Positions 16,573 to 24,376 of a stretch of DNA of 33,612 nt are shown here, one piece after another. Within the stretch, counting starts at the first letter, position 1, and every line of letters starts with the position of its first letter. This DNA comes from Methanobacteriota archaeon (GTDB lineage: Archaea; Hydrothermarchaeota; Hydrothermarchaeia; Hydrothermarchaeales; BMS3B). A program made the translations under genes and the position numbers. Where the stretch lies: positions 1-33,612 of the forward strand of contig JAADFX010000073.1 in the NCBI GenBank assembly GCA_013152685.1, in the 5' to 3' direction. The notes under the pieces were generated by a model. That model was not told the DNA's origin, made no database searches, and saw only the letters and a list, made by a program, of their open reading frames with translations.

Positions 16573-17741
16573 AGCTTCTCCCTCAGCGAGGCTATCTCTT
16601 CAAAGGCGGCAAGCACGCGCTCTATCTCCTCATCACCCAGCCCGTAGACGCTCAGCTTAATGTGCTTGCTCAGCCCCTTGTGCAGCCCCACAATGCGGCG
16701 CTTGAGCATCTCCTCAGCCAGGAAGAAGCCCTTCCGCCTGTGCTTCTTTGAAATCTCCCAGAATAGGGGCGTCTCGAAGTGGAGCAGGTGGTGGCGCTTG
16801 GGGCGCTCACCCAGGAGCATTATGTCACCATCACCTATATCCTCAAGCTTGTCAACAAAGCGGTTGGTCTTCTTCAGCTCCTCCTCCCAGCGCTTCACGC
16901 GCGCCTTGACGTGGTAGAAGCTCAGCATCGCTGAGATTAGGGGTATCCCCCCCACGCTGCAACCGAAGACGTTGGGAATCTTCTTGCCGAACACCCTGCC
17001 TGTCCACTCCGCCTGCGATTTTGAGGGGGCGAAGGTTCGCCTGCTCCACTCGTAGGTGGTGACCACGAAGCCGAGGGGCGCCAGGGAGGCCATGCTCTTG
17101 TGGGCGCTCACAGTGAGAAAGTCGGCGCGCATCTTCTTCATGTCCACAGGCGCTACGCCGGCGGTGTAGGCGGCGTTCACCATGAAGGGAACCTCAAGCT
17201 CTTCGCACAGCTTTCCCAGCTCCTCCACAGGCTCAATGTTGCCGAAGTAGGGGTCTGCGTGCGTCGCGACCACGAGCGCCGGCCTGCCCACCTCCTCAAT
17301 CTTCTCCCGAAAAGCCTCAACCGTAACCCTGTACTCAGGGTAGCCCGTGTGGGGCGGCTCCACCACGCGCAGGCCCACCATCTCCGCCGCTATGTTGGTG
17401 GAGTAGTGCGAATTCGGGTCCACCACAACCACCGGCTCCAGGTTCTCCTCCTTTACGTAGTCTGCAATGGTCTTCATAACCACGTACTGCGCCGCCCTGC
17501 ACCCGAAGGTGTGCTCCGCCTCGTCGCCGCCAAAGAATTCTGCTACCTGCTTCAGAAACTTCCTCACGGGGGGCTTGGTGATGAGGCTGCTCCTCCCCTC
17601 TATGCAGTCGTGGCACACGCTGTAGCCTATCTCAAGCCAGCCGTCCTGGCAGAGCTGCTCCTGCACCTCCTGCGGGAGTATGCCCCCGCGCATCAGCGGG
17701 TTTATCACCACGTAGTCCTTGTACCTGTTTACAAACTTCAA
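16569..17741 (-). CDS. pscS: Sep-tRNA:Cys-tRNA synthase (SepCysS)
   Basis: A PLP enzyme converting O-phosphoseryl-tRNA(Cys) to Cys-tRNA(Cys) in archaea that use the indirect cysteine pathway. About 390 residues from the preferred start. INPLMRGG is the conserved N-terminal motif, GYSVCHDC carries the two essential cysteines (C43, C46), SAHKSMA holds the PLP lysine, and FGCSVGG has the third conserved cysteine. The track begins at ATG 17777; TTG 17741 has ggaaggtg 5 nt upstream and yields MKFVNRYKDYVVINPL, matching known N-termini, so I prefer it. It follows aspS closely. SepRS is not in the window. Confidence 0.93.
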   Translation of the reverse strand: MKFVNRYKDYVVINPLMRGGILPQEVQEQLCQDGWLEIGYSVCHDCIEGRSSLITKPPVRKFLKQVAEFFGGDEAEHTFGCRAAQYVVMKTIADYVKEENLEPVVVVDPNSHYSTNIAAEMVGLRVVEPPHTGYPEYRVTVEAFREKIEEVGRPALVVATHADPYFGNIEPVEELGKLCEELEVPFMVNAAYTAGVAPVDMKKMRADFLTVSAHKSMASLAPLGFVVTTYEWSRRTFAPSKSQAEWTGRVFGKKIPNVFGCSVGGIPLISAMLSFYHVKARVKRWEEELKKTNRFVDKLEDIGDGDIMLLGERPKRHHLLHFETPLFWEISKKHRRKGFFLAEEMLKRRIVGLHKGLSKHIKLSVYGLGDEEIERVLAAFEEIASLREKL

Positions 17742-17789
17742 GCTTTCACCTTCCTTGTGGGGGAGAGTTAACCTCATAAAGGGGCTGCC

Positions 17790-19106
17790 CTACGGCTCAA
17801 GGCGGTGCCTGTCGCGTGGGAAGAGCACCGCCTCCCGTATATTCGGCAGGTTCAGGAGGAGCATGAGGAAACGCTCTATGCCCATGCCGAAGCCTCCGTG
17901 GGGAGGCATCCCGTACTTAAACGCCTCCAGGTAGCTGGAGAAGTTCTCCACGCGGAGCCCCTTCGCCTTTATGCGCTCCACGAGGAGGTCGTAGTCGTGG
18001 ATACGCTGCGAGCCCGAGATTATCTCCCTGCCCCTGAACTCCAGGTCGAAGCTGGCGCTCAGCTTTGGGTCGTCGCTGTCGGGCATGGTGTAGAAGGGCT
18101 TCGCCTCGAGGGGGAAGCGGGTGACAAAGTACAGCTCGTGCCCCCGCTGGAGCATTATCTCGCCCAGCTTCTTCTCAGCCTCGGTGGTTAAATCCTCGCC
18201 AAAGGGCAGCTTTAAGTTCGCCTCCTCCTCGAGCAGCGCAAGCGCCTCCTCATAGCTCAGCCTGGGGAAGCGCTTCTCGGGCACCTTCAGCTCCACGCCC
18301 AGAAGCTCCAGCTCCTGCGAGCAGTGCTCCCTTACCTCGAATATCATGGCGCGGATGAGCCCCTCGATGACCTCGAGAACGTCCTCGTAGCTGGAGATGA
18401 AGGCAAGCTCGCAGTCCACGGCGGTAATCTCATTAAGGTGCCAGATGGTGTCGTGCTCTTCAGCGCGGAAGTAGGTGGCTATCTCAAACACCCGGTCCAA
18501 ACCGGAGCCCATGAGCATCTGCTTGTACAGCTGCGGGCTCTGGGCGAGGAAGGCCTCGCGCTCGAAGTAGCTTATCGGGAAGAGCTCCGTGCCGCCCTCG
18601 CTGGCGGTTGAAATTATCCTGGGGGTGTGCACCTCGATGAAGCCCCTGCTGAGAAGGTGCTCCCTCGCCGCCTTCAGGGCGCGGCTCCTTATCTTGAAGA
18701 TCGCCGCCACGCCTGGCCTGCGCAGGTCGAGCACGCGGTGGTCCAGGCGGGTGTCCAGATTGGCGGGAACCTTGCCCGTGGGGTCTAAGGGTAAAGGCGA
18801 GGCGGCGCTGCTCAGCACCTCTATCCGCGAGGGTATGACCTCAACCCCTCCCGGAGCCTTGTCCATTGCCTGGAGTTTGCCCCTGACAACGACCACGCTC
18901 TCCTTGCTCACCCCCTTCGCAGTCTCAAAAACCTCCGCCGGAACGAACTTCTTGGGCAGGGTTACCTGCACTATCCCCGTGCGGTCCCTGATGAGCAGGA
19001 AGAGGAGCCCGCCCAGCTTGCGCTTCTCGTGCACCCAGCCCGCGATGCTTACCTCCTCTCCATCCATCTCAGGAGAAAGCTCCCTGGCATACAGGCGCTC
19101 AATCAT
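17790..19106 (-). CDS. aspS: Aspartyl-tRNA synthetase, archaeal type, probably non-discriminating
   Basis: A 438-residue class II synthetase. The N-terminal OB-fold anticodon-binding domain (GWVHEKRKLGGLLFLLIRD) is followed by the class II catalytic core with TPRIISTASEGG (motif 1 region), FRAEEHDTIWHLNE (motif 2) and GGFGMGIERFLM (motif 3). Residues 26 and 85 are His and Pro; discriminating archaeal enzymes have Trp and Lys there, so this one probably also charges tRNA(Asn) with Asp, with amidation by GatCAB. It overlaps the end of hisD by 8 nt and precedes pscS, giving a two-enzyme tRNA charging group. Confidence 0.95.
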   Translation of the reverse strand: MIERLYARELSPEMDGEEVSIAGWVHEKRKLGGLLFLLIRDRTGIVQVTLPKKFVPAEVFETAKGVSKESVVVVRGKLQAMDKAPGGVEVIPSRIEVLSSAASPLPLDPTGKVPANLDTRLDHRVLDLRRPGVAAIFKIRSRALKAAREHLLSRGFIEVHTPRIISTASEGGTELFPISYFEREAFLAQSPQLYKQMLMGSGLDRVFEIATYFRAEEHDTIWHLNEITAVDCELAFISSYEDVLEVIEGLIRAMIFEVREHCSQELELLGVELKVPEKRFPRLSYEEALALLEEEANLKLPFGEDLTTEAEKKLGEIMLQRGHELYFVTRFPLEAKPFYTMPDSDDPKLSASFDLEFRGREIISGSQRIHDYDLLVERIKAKGLRVENFSSYLEAFKYGMPPHGGFGMGIERFLMLLLNLPNIREAVLFPRDRHRLEP

Positions 19107-20382
19107 GCTCTCGCCTCTCTATTCTTGCTTTTACGCTCTCCGCATGCATCTCAAGCCCTTCTGCCTCTGCGAGGGGCACAATTATCTCCGCCAGCTCCTC
19201 AAGTGCCGCTCTGCTCAGCCTCTGGAAGGATATCACCTTGAGGAAGTCGTAAACATTCAGCCCTGAGTACACGCGCGCATACCCTGCGGTGGGAAGCACG
19301 TGGTTTGTGCCGCTCGCATAGTCGCCGCAGGCAACCGGTGAGTAGCCGCCCAGGAAAACTGAGCCCGCGCTCTCTATCCTGCGCAGCACCTCGTCGTCGT
19401 TGCGGGTAATAATCTCAAGGTGCTCGGGGGCAAACATATTTGCAAAGTCTATCGCCTGGGCTAAGTCCCTAGCGATGAGTATCGCACCGTTAGCCTCAAT
19501 CGCCTGCTTTGCCTCGGCTCGGGAGGGCGTTTCCCTTTCGAGGATTTCCCTCACCCGCTCTGCAAGCTTTCGCGAGGTGGTTACGAGCACACTGCTCGCA
19601 AGGGGATCGTGCTCCGCCTGGGCAAGCATGTCCAGCGCTATGAAGCGGGCACTGGCAGAGTCGTCGGCAATTATGAGCACTTCACTCGGACCTGCGGGCA
19701 GGTCTATTGCCACGTCTCCGCTCACCAGGCGCTTGGCGGCGGTTACGTAAACATTCCCCGGCCCAACGATCTTCTCAACCCGCGCTATGCTCTGCGTGCC
19801 GTAGGCGAGGGCTGCTATCGCCTGGGCACCGCCGACGCGATAAACCTCGTCCACGCCAGCGACGGAGCAGGCGACTAAGGTGAGGGGGTTCACCTCCCCA
19901 CTCCGCGCTGGCGGCGTGGTCACAACCACCCTGCCCACGCCCGCCACCTTCGCAGGCACAGCGCACATGAGTACGGTGGAGGGGTAGCTTGCCCTTCCCC
20001 CCGGCACGTAGCACCCCACACTGGCGATGGCGCGGTAAACCTGCCCCAGGGTGATGCCGTCCCTGGTGTAGCTCCAGTCGCCGCGCAGCTGCCTGCGGTG
20101 GAAGTCGGCAATGTTTTCCTTAGCAATTTCCAGCGCCTCTATGAGCTTTCCATCCACCCTCTCCCCGGCCTTCTCTATCTCCTCCTCGCTGACCCTGAGC
20201 TCCTCCACCTCAGCGCCGTCGAAGCGCCGCGTGAAGTCGCGCAGCGCTTCATCACCCCGTGAGCGGACCTCCGCGATAATCTCTGCTACCTTCGCCTCAA
20301 CCCCTGCGAGGTCTGCCCTGCCCCTGCGCAGGAGCTTGTCCCTCTGCTCCCGGGTGAGCTCTGAAATCCCGGAGAAAAGCAT
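19099..20382 (-). CDS. hisD: Histidinol dehydrogenase
   Basis: About 427 residues, catalysing the last two oxidations of histidine synthesis with NAD and zinc. Recognisable elements are QVYRAIASVGCYVPGG, PAGPSEVLIIAD, AQAEHDPLASSV (zinc-ligand Gln/His region), APEHLEI (catalytic Glu-His) and GDYASGTNHVLPT. The track starts at 20505, but its first 41 residues are unlike HisD. ATG 20382 gives MLFSGISELT and lies about 25 nt after a clean TATA box, so it is probably translated from a leaderless transcript. It heads hisD-aspS-pscS; no other his gene is nearby. Confidence 0.93.
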   Translation of the reverse strand: MLFSGISELTREQRDKLLRRGRADLAGVEAKVAEIIAEVRSRGDEALRDFTRRFDGAEVEELRVSEEEIEKAGERVDGKLIEALEIAKENIADFHRRQLRGDWSYTRDGITLGQVYRAIASVGCYVPGGRASYPSTVLMCAVPAKVAGVGRVVVTTPPARSGEVNPLTLVACSVAGVDEVYRVGGAQAIAALAYGTQSIARVEKIVGPGNVYVTAAKRLVSGDVAIDLPAGPSEVLIIADDSASARFIALDMLAQAEHDPLASSVLVTTSRKLAERVREILERETPSRAEAKQAIEANGAILIARDLAQAIDFANMFAPEHLEIITRNDDEVLRRIESAGSVFLGGYSPVACGDYASGTNHVLPTAGYARVYSGLNVYDFLKVISFQRLSRAALEELAEIIVPLAEAEGLEMHAESVKARIERREHD

Positions 20383-20401
20383 GCTTGTGAAGTAGAGCGA
20401 G

Positions 20402-20416
20402 GAGATATTTAAATTT
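20402..20416 (-). promoter_or_regulatory. TATA box for the hisD-aspS-pscS operon
   Basis: On the minus strand, aaatttaaatatctcc lies 20-33 nt ahead of the hisD ATG, a good match to the archaeal TATA consensus. There is no SD before that ATG, so a leaderless mRNA is likely. Confidence 0.6.
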
Positions 20417-20515
20417 GTTGTGGAAGGGTGTGGGGCATAAGTGAGAAAATAATCATAAGACACTTGCATCTTGATTAAGAACCGAGCCAGCATTTCATAC
20501 AACACGCCACTAGCT

Positions 20516-21538
20516 TTAATGATATGTGCTGTGATTTAGCCTGACTCTTACTTCTCTGCCTCTTCTGTGCAGGGTGACAAGCCCCTCCCGACTGAGATTT
20601 CTCAGGTGGTAGGATACAGTGGAAGGAGAAAGGTTAAGGGCTGCGGCTATCTCTTTTGCACTTGCTTCACCGACTTTGCTCAGGTAGCTTAGAATCCTGC
20701 CGGCGGTTTCACCTGGGTAAGTTTCATGGGAGCATTCAGAGTTGGGAAAGTAGACCCTAAACCTCCCGGTCTTCTCCGACCGTATCATCCCGAACCTCTC
20801 TAGCACCTGCAGGTGGTAGTGCAGCGTCCCCCTGTTTATGCTCATCTGCCTCGCCAGTCTCCTGAAGTGAATCCCTGGATTTTGACAGATGAAATTCAGT
20901 ATTCTGACCCTTACCTCAGTTTTAACCTCTCTTATCTTGTATATGAGCAGAAGAATAAAAGATATGCCAATAGCCACCAGATAGTGCCCCAGAAGGGCGA
21001 TAACGTAGGTAAAAACGAGAGCGGTGAATACCAGCGAAGCGCGCCTTTTGCCCATTCTGGCGAGGTGGGCATACAGCACGAAAAAGGCTATCCAGGCGGC
21101 ACCGTAGTCTATCAGGAGCCTCATAAGGAGATGGAGGTATTCGCCTTCAGGCGTTACCACACCAGGGCCTGCGGACTCGTACACTATTACGCCTGCCATC
21201 AGCAGAGCGGCAAAGGGGCTCAGCACGTACTCTGTCCAGTTACCGGTAAAGTAGGCGAGGGTGAGGAGCGCCATGCCGTTAATGGCGAGAGGTGTGGAAG
21301 CAAGAGCCACGCGGAACACTGCATCTTTAAATGGCATTCTGATTCCGCTTTTTTCATGAAAGTATGCGTAAATTGCGGCGAGAGCCAGGAAGGTTAAGAA
21401 AGGAGCAAGGAAGGCAGCTGCTGACTGCATGCTAAGCTTTGCAATACCCTCTCTTTCAAAGGCGCGGGCATATAAAATCCAGTTGAGCGCAGAGATGCTT
21501 CCCAGCACGACAATTGGGTAGAGGATTTTTAGCCTCAT
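20516..21538 (-). CDS. Membrane-embedded transcription regulator with two winged-helix domains
   Basis: A 340-residue protein. Residues 1 to about 200 hold six or seven hydrophobic helices. Two tandem winged-helix domains follow, at about 207-270 (VRVRILNFICQNPGIHFRRL then INRGTLHYHLQVLERFGMI) and about 278-336 (RILSYLSKVGEASAKEIAAA then LSPSTVSYHLRNLSREGLV). This is a one-component design in which a membrane sensor directly carries DNA-binding domains; ligand and targets are unknown. It starts 32 nt after the secreted-protein gene ending at 21571 and may be cotranscribed with it. It is the only regulator near the island that carries repeated operator-like palindromes. Confidence 0.85.
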   Translation of the reverse strand: MRLKILYPIVVLGSISALNWILYARAFEREGIAKLSMQSAAAFLAPFLTFLALAAIYAYFHEKSGIRMPFKDAVFRVALASTPLAINGMALLTLAYFTGNWTEYVLSPFAALLMAGVIVYESAGPGVVTPEGEYLHLLMRLLIDYGAAWIAFFVLYAHLARMGKRRASLVFTALVFTYVIALLGHYLVAIGISFILLLIYKIREVKTEVRVRILNFICQNPGIHFRRLARQMSINRGTLHYHLQVLERFGMIRSEKTGRFRVYFPNSECSHETYPGETAGRILSYLSKVGEASAKEIAAALNLSPSTVSYHLRNLSREGLVTLHRRGREVRVRLNHSTYH

Positions 21539-21570
21539 TGTTTATAAAGCAGAAAGAAGGGATAAAAAGC

Positions 21571-22677
21571 TTATCTCCCTGGCAGTATCGGCCTCTGGAC
21601 AATCTTCGCACCGCGGGGTGCGTCGGGATAGTACTTCACGTCAACCAGCGCTATCCTCGTGTTCTCCTGGAGTTTTTGAAGCTCCCTGAGCCTGCCTTCA
21701 ACCTCAACCCCGTATATTTCGGCAGCACCTTCACTCAGGGCAAGTATCATCATTTCCTGCCTGCGGAGCACCCTGAGTAGCGCGGCGCTTTCATCGCGCT
21801 TGGCCTTATCCAGAGCTTCTTCAGTTCGTGTCATGTCAGCCTTCAGGTCTCCTATTTTTCTGTCCAGCGACTCTGTAACAGAGCCCTGAATGTCGAATCC
21901 GCCTCCGAATCCATAACCTCGTGCCTCGAACCACACCGCCTTTACTTCAACCCTGTAGTCCCTGAAAAGGCTGTCCACATCGCCGGTGCTGGCGAAACTG
22001 TCCAGTGAAACCACCGCATGCATTATCCCTTCTGGCATCTCCTCAGCAAGCTTCCTGAGCACCTTCTTCCTCTGGGATATGTATCTCTCCACCTCATCAC
22101 CGCTTTCCGGACGCAACATCACCATCAAGCGGTCCCCACTGGTTGAGCTGCTGGAGGCGAAGTTCCAGGTGCCGGAAGAGGGAGCTGTGAAGTCTCTTAT
22201 GGGGTAGTAATCCACAGGCCAGTTCGCTCCAGTGCCTGGAAGGTCCCATTTGAGCTCAGCCTCCAGGATTGTCCTGCTGCTCACGACAGAGCTGTCCTGG
22301 TCACTTAAGTCGATGTACATCCAGTACTCCTGCCCTGGCACAGTGGCTTCGGCGTCGTCGCTTCCTACTACGAATTCATCCCAGGTGTTGGCGGAGTTCT
22401 GGGCGTCATCTTCTAAATCGAGGTACTTCTGCGGCAGGTTGCTGCTCCAGTAGCCAGCGTATTTTGCAAAGCCGGTGTTTTCAACCCTGAACTCGTGTTC
22501 ATACGCCTCAGGATACCACTCGTTAAATCCCTGCTCATTCCACACAAAATCCGAATATGCATAGCTCTTGCTTATGTAGTAGTAACCGCTGTCGGGCACA
22601 TAGTCCGGGTGCGATGTGGCAGCTACTGCACCAGCTAGCAAAAGCAGCAATACCGGCACAGTGCAATTCCTTTTCAA
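21571..22677 (-). CDS. Secreted protein of unknown function, member of the repeated-leader regulon
   Basis: About 368 residues from the preferred start. An N-terminal signal peptide (VPVLLLLLAGAVAATS) is followed by an aromatic-rich beta-type domain, a Ser-rich linker, and a charged C-terminal half with a probable coiled coil (SLDRKIGDLKADMTRTEEAL onward). No family or catalytic motif is recognised. The track starts at 22725, but TTG 22677 has GGGAGGTG exactly 6 nt upstream and gives MKRNCTVPVLLLLL; the longer version would translate through the structured leader. Copy A of the shared promoter lies upstream. The membrane regulator gene follows 32 nt later. Confidence 0.75.
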   Translation of the reverse strand: MKRNCTVPVLLLLLAGAVAATSHPDYVPDSGYYYISKSYAYSDFVWNEQGFNEWYPEAYEHEFRVENTGFAKYAGYWSSNLPQKYLDLEDDAQNSANTWDEFVVGSDDAEATVPGQEYWMYIDLSDQDSSVVSSRTILEAELKWDLPGTGANWPVDYYPIRDFTAPSSGTWNFASSSSTSGDRLMVMLRPESGDEVERYISQRKKVLRKLAEEMPEGIMHAVVSLDSFASTGDVDSLFRDYRVEVKAVWFEARGYGFGGGFDIQGSVTESLDRKIGDLKADMTRTEEALDKAKRDESAALLRVLRRQEMMILALSEGAAEIYGVEVEGRLRELQKLQENTRIALVDVKYYPDAPRGAKIVQRPILPGR

Positions 22678-22683
22678 ACAATT

Positions 22684-22724
22684 CACCTCCCTTTTGATTC
22701 TTCGAAGGGAGGCCTCCCCACTCA
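22684..22724 (-). promoter_or_regulatory. Structured 5' leader, copy A (SD-sequestering hairpin)
   Basis: On the minus strand the leader reads GGGAGGCCTCCC, then TTCGAAGAATCAAAAGGGAGGTG. CCTCCCTT can pair over 8 bp with AAGGGAGG, which contains the SD, across an 11-nt loop (plus-strand arms 22686-22693 and 22705-22712). The same CCTCCC can instead pair with the GGGAGG just upstream. Confidence 0.6.
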
Positions 22725-22744
22725 TTTTCTTTAAAAACCTCTGC

Positions 22745-22793
22745 TATAAATAATTTCTGTGACAAACTTCAAAATGTTCGTTTGTGGTGAACA
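22745..22793 (-). promoter_or_regulatory. Shared promoter block, copy A: palindrome plus TATA
   Basis: TGTTC-N9-GAACA (22775-22793) is followed on the minus strand by the conserved stretch TTTTGAAGTTTGTCACAGAA and the TATA box ATTATTTAT (about 22746-22755). The block is nearly identical to copies B (23863-23910) and C (26324-26371). The TATA box lies 69 nt from the TTG start. Confidence 0.75.
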
Positions 22794-22826
22794 CATACAA
22801 TAAAAAGCAGTTTTTCTGGTTTAGGC

Positions 22827-23069
22827 TTACAATGCCAAAATTTTATCGATCAGTCTGAAGGCAAATTTAAGCAGGAGGAATACAATTGCCGCAGCTACAA
22901 CCATATCCAGCAAAAACAGTAGGTTTCCTAGAGGTGGACTTATCCCGTAGTCCGGATCCAAAAATGGACACTCAAAGCATATAAAGAGAGATAGAAAAGC
23001 CCAGAGTATTGCTCCCACACCGATTAGAAATACCTTGATTATATCCCCGAGTCCTTTTCTCACGCTCAT
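22827..23069 (-). CDS. Small two-helix membrane protein in the AT-rich island
   Basis: An 80-residue protein with two hydrophobic helices, about 13-30 and 48-68, a CFECPF stretch between them and basic ends. ggag lies ahead of the ATG, and a TATA-like tttaaat and a T-rich tract separate it from the gene upstream. The family is not recognised. It could be the last gene of the operon started at promoter copy B, or have its own promoter. Confidence 0.6.
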   Translation of the reverse strand: MSVRKGLGDIIKVFLIGVGAILWAFLSLFICFECPFLDPDYGISPPLGNLLFLLDMVVAAAIVFLLLKFAFRLIDKILAL

Positions 23070-23087
23070 GACAGGAACTCCATTTAA

Positions 23088-23113
23088 ATTAACAAAAATA
23101 ATAAAAAAGAACG
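23088..23113 (-). terminator. T-rich tract after the 23116 gene
   Basis: The minus strand reads gttcttttttattatttttgttaa immediately after the stop at 23116. Oligo-T runs of this kind act as archaeal terminators; it may be partial, since another gene follows. Confidence 0.35.
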
Positions 23114-23115
23114 AA

Positions 23116-23619
23116 CTATCGCGGGGTACCTATCCACTCTATTGTTTTTCTCGGATATCCCGTACCCTTTGATACTACGAACTTCTGGGTGTTGTATACG
23201 TTGAATCCATGGAATCCACCGCAATGTAAATTTGCCAAGTGATCGCCGTGGGCCCCGTGCTTTATGTAGTACCATCCCTTGCCCGTCCATGTGCCCAGAG
23301 AGCCGTAGTCCACATGCACGCTTCCGTCTTTACAGGCTGAAAACTGCCATATCATGGTGTCGGAGTACCAGTCACCGTCTATTAAGGAAAACCCACTGAC
23401 GAAAACTTTTGATTCGCACGACCTCTTATATCCGCTTTCCTGAACCCATACGAGGGGGTCATACGCCTTCTTGTCAAAACATCTCTCTTCGTCCTCCACC
23501 GCGTACTGAATGTCCGGACACCGGCTGGTGTAGGAGCCCCGCCAGGAAGAGTAGTCATGAAAGATACCTGCGGCAGGCATGAAGTAGTACCACCCGTAGT
23601 GGGTACCTTCGCCCTCCAT
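23116..23619 (-). CDS. Cysteine-containing aromatic-rich protein, possibly with a frameshifted 5' end
   Basis: A 167-residue ORF rich in Trp/Tyr/Gly with five cysteines (RCPDI, ERCFD, SCESK, SACKD, LHCGG), which looks like a small extracellular beta domain. It has no signal peptide, although its composition suggests export. The ATG at 23619 has no SD at proper distance. Eleven bases upstream, ATG 23630 has GGAGGAG 7 nt ahead and overlaps the previous gene's TGA, but opens another frame that gives an unconvincing 82-residue product. A lost or gained base near the 5' end could explain both facts. The function is unknown. Confidence 0.55.
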   Translation of the reverse strand: MEGEGTHYGWYYFMPAAGIFHDYSSWRGSYTSRCPDIQYAVEDEERCFDKKAYDPLVWVQESGYKRSCESKVFVSGFSLIDGDWYSDTMIWQFSACKDGSVHVDYGSLGTWTGKGWYYIKHGAHGDHLANLHCGGFHGFNVYNTQKFVVSKGTGYPRKTIEWIGTPR

Positions 23620-23626
23620 CTGTTCT

Positions 23627-23797
23627 TCATAGTATTACTCCTCCATATCTTATGGTGTTGTGGAGGTCTTCTGCCTTCTCCTTCTCCCCGGCATTCAGCA
23701 GCTCCAGCACCAGCTGTAGCCCAGAAATCTGAGCCTCAAGGATTTCTGCCCTTGAGGCCTTTCTCTTTTCCGGCTTCTTTTGCTTAGCTCCAGCCAT
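23627..23797 (-). CDS. Small basic helical protein, member of the repeated-leader regulon
   Basis: A 56-residue protein with a Lys-rich N-terminus (MAGAKQKKPEKRK) and a predicted long helix (AEILEAQISGLQLVLELLNAGEKEKAEDL). There is no signal peptide. The track starts at 23839, inside the structured leader; ATG 23797 has GGAGGTG exactly 6 nt upstream and is preferred. Promoter copy B and leader hairpin B lie directly upstream, so this is the first gene of that transcript. It could be a small nucleic-acid or protein binder; the family is unknown. Confidence 0.6.
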   Translation of the reverse strand: MAGAKQKKPEKRKASRAEILEAQISGLQLVLELLNAGEKEKAEDLHNTIRYGGVIL

Positions 23798-23803
23798 CCA
23801 CTT

Positions 23804-23836
23804 CACCTCCTCTTTTTCTTCGAGGAGGCGCCTCCC
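23804..23836 (-). promoter_or_regulatory. Structured 5' leader, copy B (SD-sequestering hairpin)
   Basis: On the minus strand GGAGGCGCCTCC runs into TCGAAGAAAAAGAGGAGGTG. CCTCCTC (plus 23822-23828) can pair over 7 bp with the SD segment GAGGAGG (plus 23806-23812), with a 9-nt loop. The alternative pairing is with the upstream GGAGG. Confidence 0.6.
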
Positions 23837-23862
23837 CAAGCTATTAAAATGCTATTTCTGCC

Positions 23863-23910
23863 ATAAATAATTTCTGTGACAAACTTCAAAATGTTCACTG
23901 GTGGTGAACA
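23863..23910 (-). promoter_or_regulatory. Shared promoter block, copy B: palindrome plus TATA
   Basis: This copy has the most perfect palindrome: ATGTTCAC-tggtg-GTGAACAT, containing TGTTC-N9-GAACA at 23892-23910. The same conserved spacer and ATTATTTAT TATA box (about 23863-23872) follow. The TATA box lies 66 nt from the ATG at 23797. Confidence 0.75.
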
Positions 23911-23929
23911 TATAATTCCTTAAAGTTTT

Positions 23930-24181
23930 TTACTCCTCTTCTAAACCCTCCCTAAATTTTTCACTCAGAAGTATAAGAACCCCGTAGGAGAATATCAAAA
24001 CTCCTGCGATGCTCAGGCTTGTGCTGCCATCTGCAAACTGAGGAACAAAGGTTAGAATTGTGCCAATAACAAGAAGATCCAGCACCCTTGCCCTCTTATC
24101 CTTTTTTATCTGAGATGCACTTCTAATCCAGAGGATAATTCCTATAACCGCAATGAGGGCAAACAGCGCCTTTGTTAACAC
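23930..24181 (-). CDS. Small membrane protein, two to three helices
   Basis: An 83-residue protein with hydrophobic segments at about 4-18, 34-48 and 57-72, a basic loop (QIKKDKRAR) and an acidic C-terminus. No family is recognised. It follows a possible 36-codon membrane ORF and the 24377 gene on the same strand and ends just downstream (minus sense) of copy B, so it is a separate transcript from the 23797 gene. Confidence 0.55.
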   Translation of the reverse strand: MLTKALFALIAVIGIILWIRSASQIKKDKRARVLDLLVIGTILTFVPQFADGSTSLSIAGVLIFSYGVLILLSEKFREGLEEE

Positions 24182-24200
24182 CGGACTATCTCCAGAAAGA

Positions 24201-24311
24201 TTAAGCTTGCCTATGTTTGAATTCTTTCACAGAAATATACATCAGGGTCACCGATCCGGCTGCAATCACCAACCCGGCTGCATAGCCCGCGCCTCCATCC
24301 CCGATGCTCAT
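24201..24311 (-). CDS. Possible 36-residue single-helix membrane protein
   Basis: Too short for the ORF track; translated by hand from ATG 24311 to TAA at 24201. The product begins MSIGDGGAGYAAGLVIAAGS and has one hydrophobic helix followed by a charged tail (VKEFKHRQA). There is an AT-rich TATA-like taatttaac about 35 nt upstream but no clear SD. It lies in the 195-nt gap between the 24377 and 24181 genes. Confidence 0.35.
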   Translation of the reverse strand: MSIGDGGAGYAAGLVIAAGSVTLMYISVKEFKHRQA

Positions 24312-24376
24312 ATTTTTCCCGGTTATTACCGCATAGAGTCATGAGTTAAATTACCTCTTACAATCCCACTCAATTA

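Noticed and set aside
23731-23754. Inverted repeat CCTCAAGG...CCTTGAGG inside the 56-aa gene
   Set aside because: It lies within a coding region that explains the sequence, with no paired copy elsewhere; no function can be supported.
24214-24240. Plus-strand stretch TTTGAATTCTTTCACAGAAATATA resembling the shared promoter block
   Set aside because: It lacks the TGTTC-N9-GAACA palindrome, faces no gene, and lies inside a possible small ORF; probably chance.
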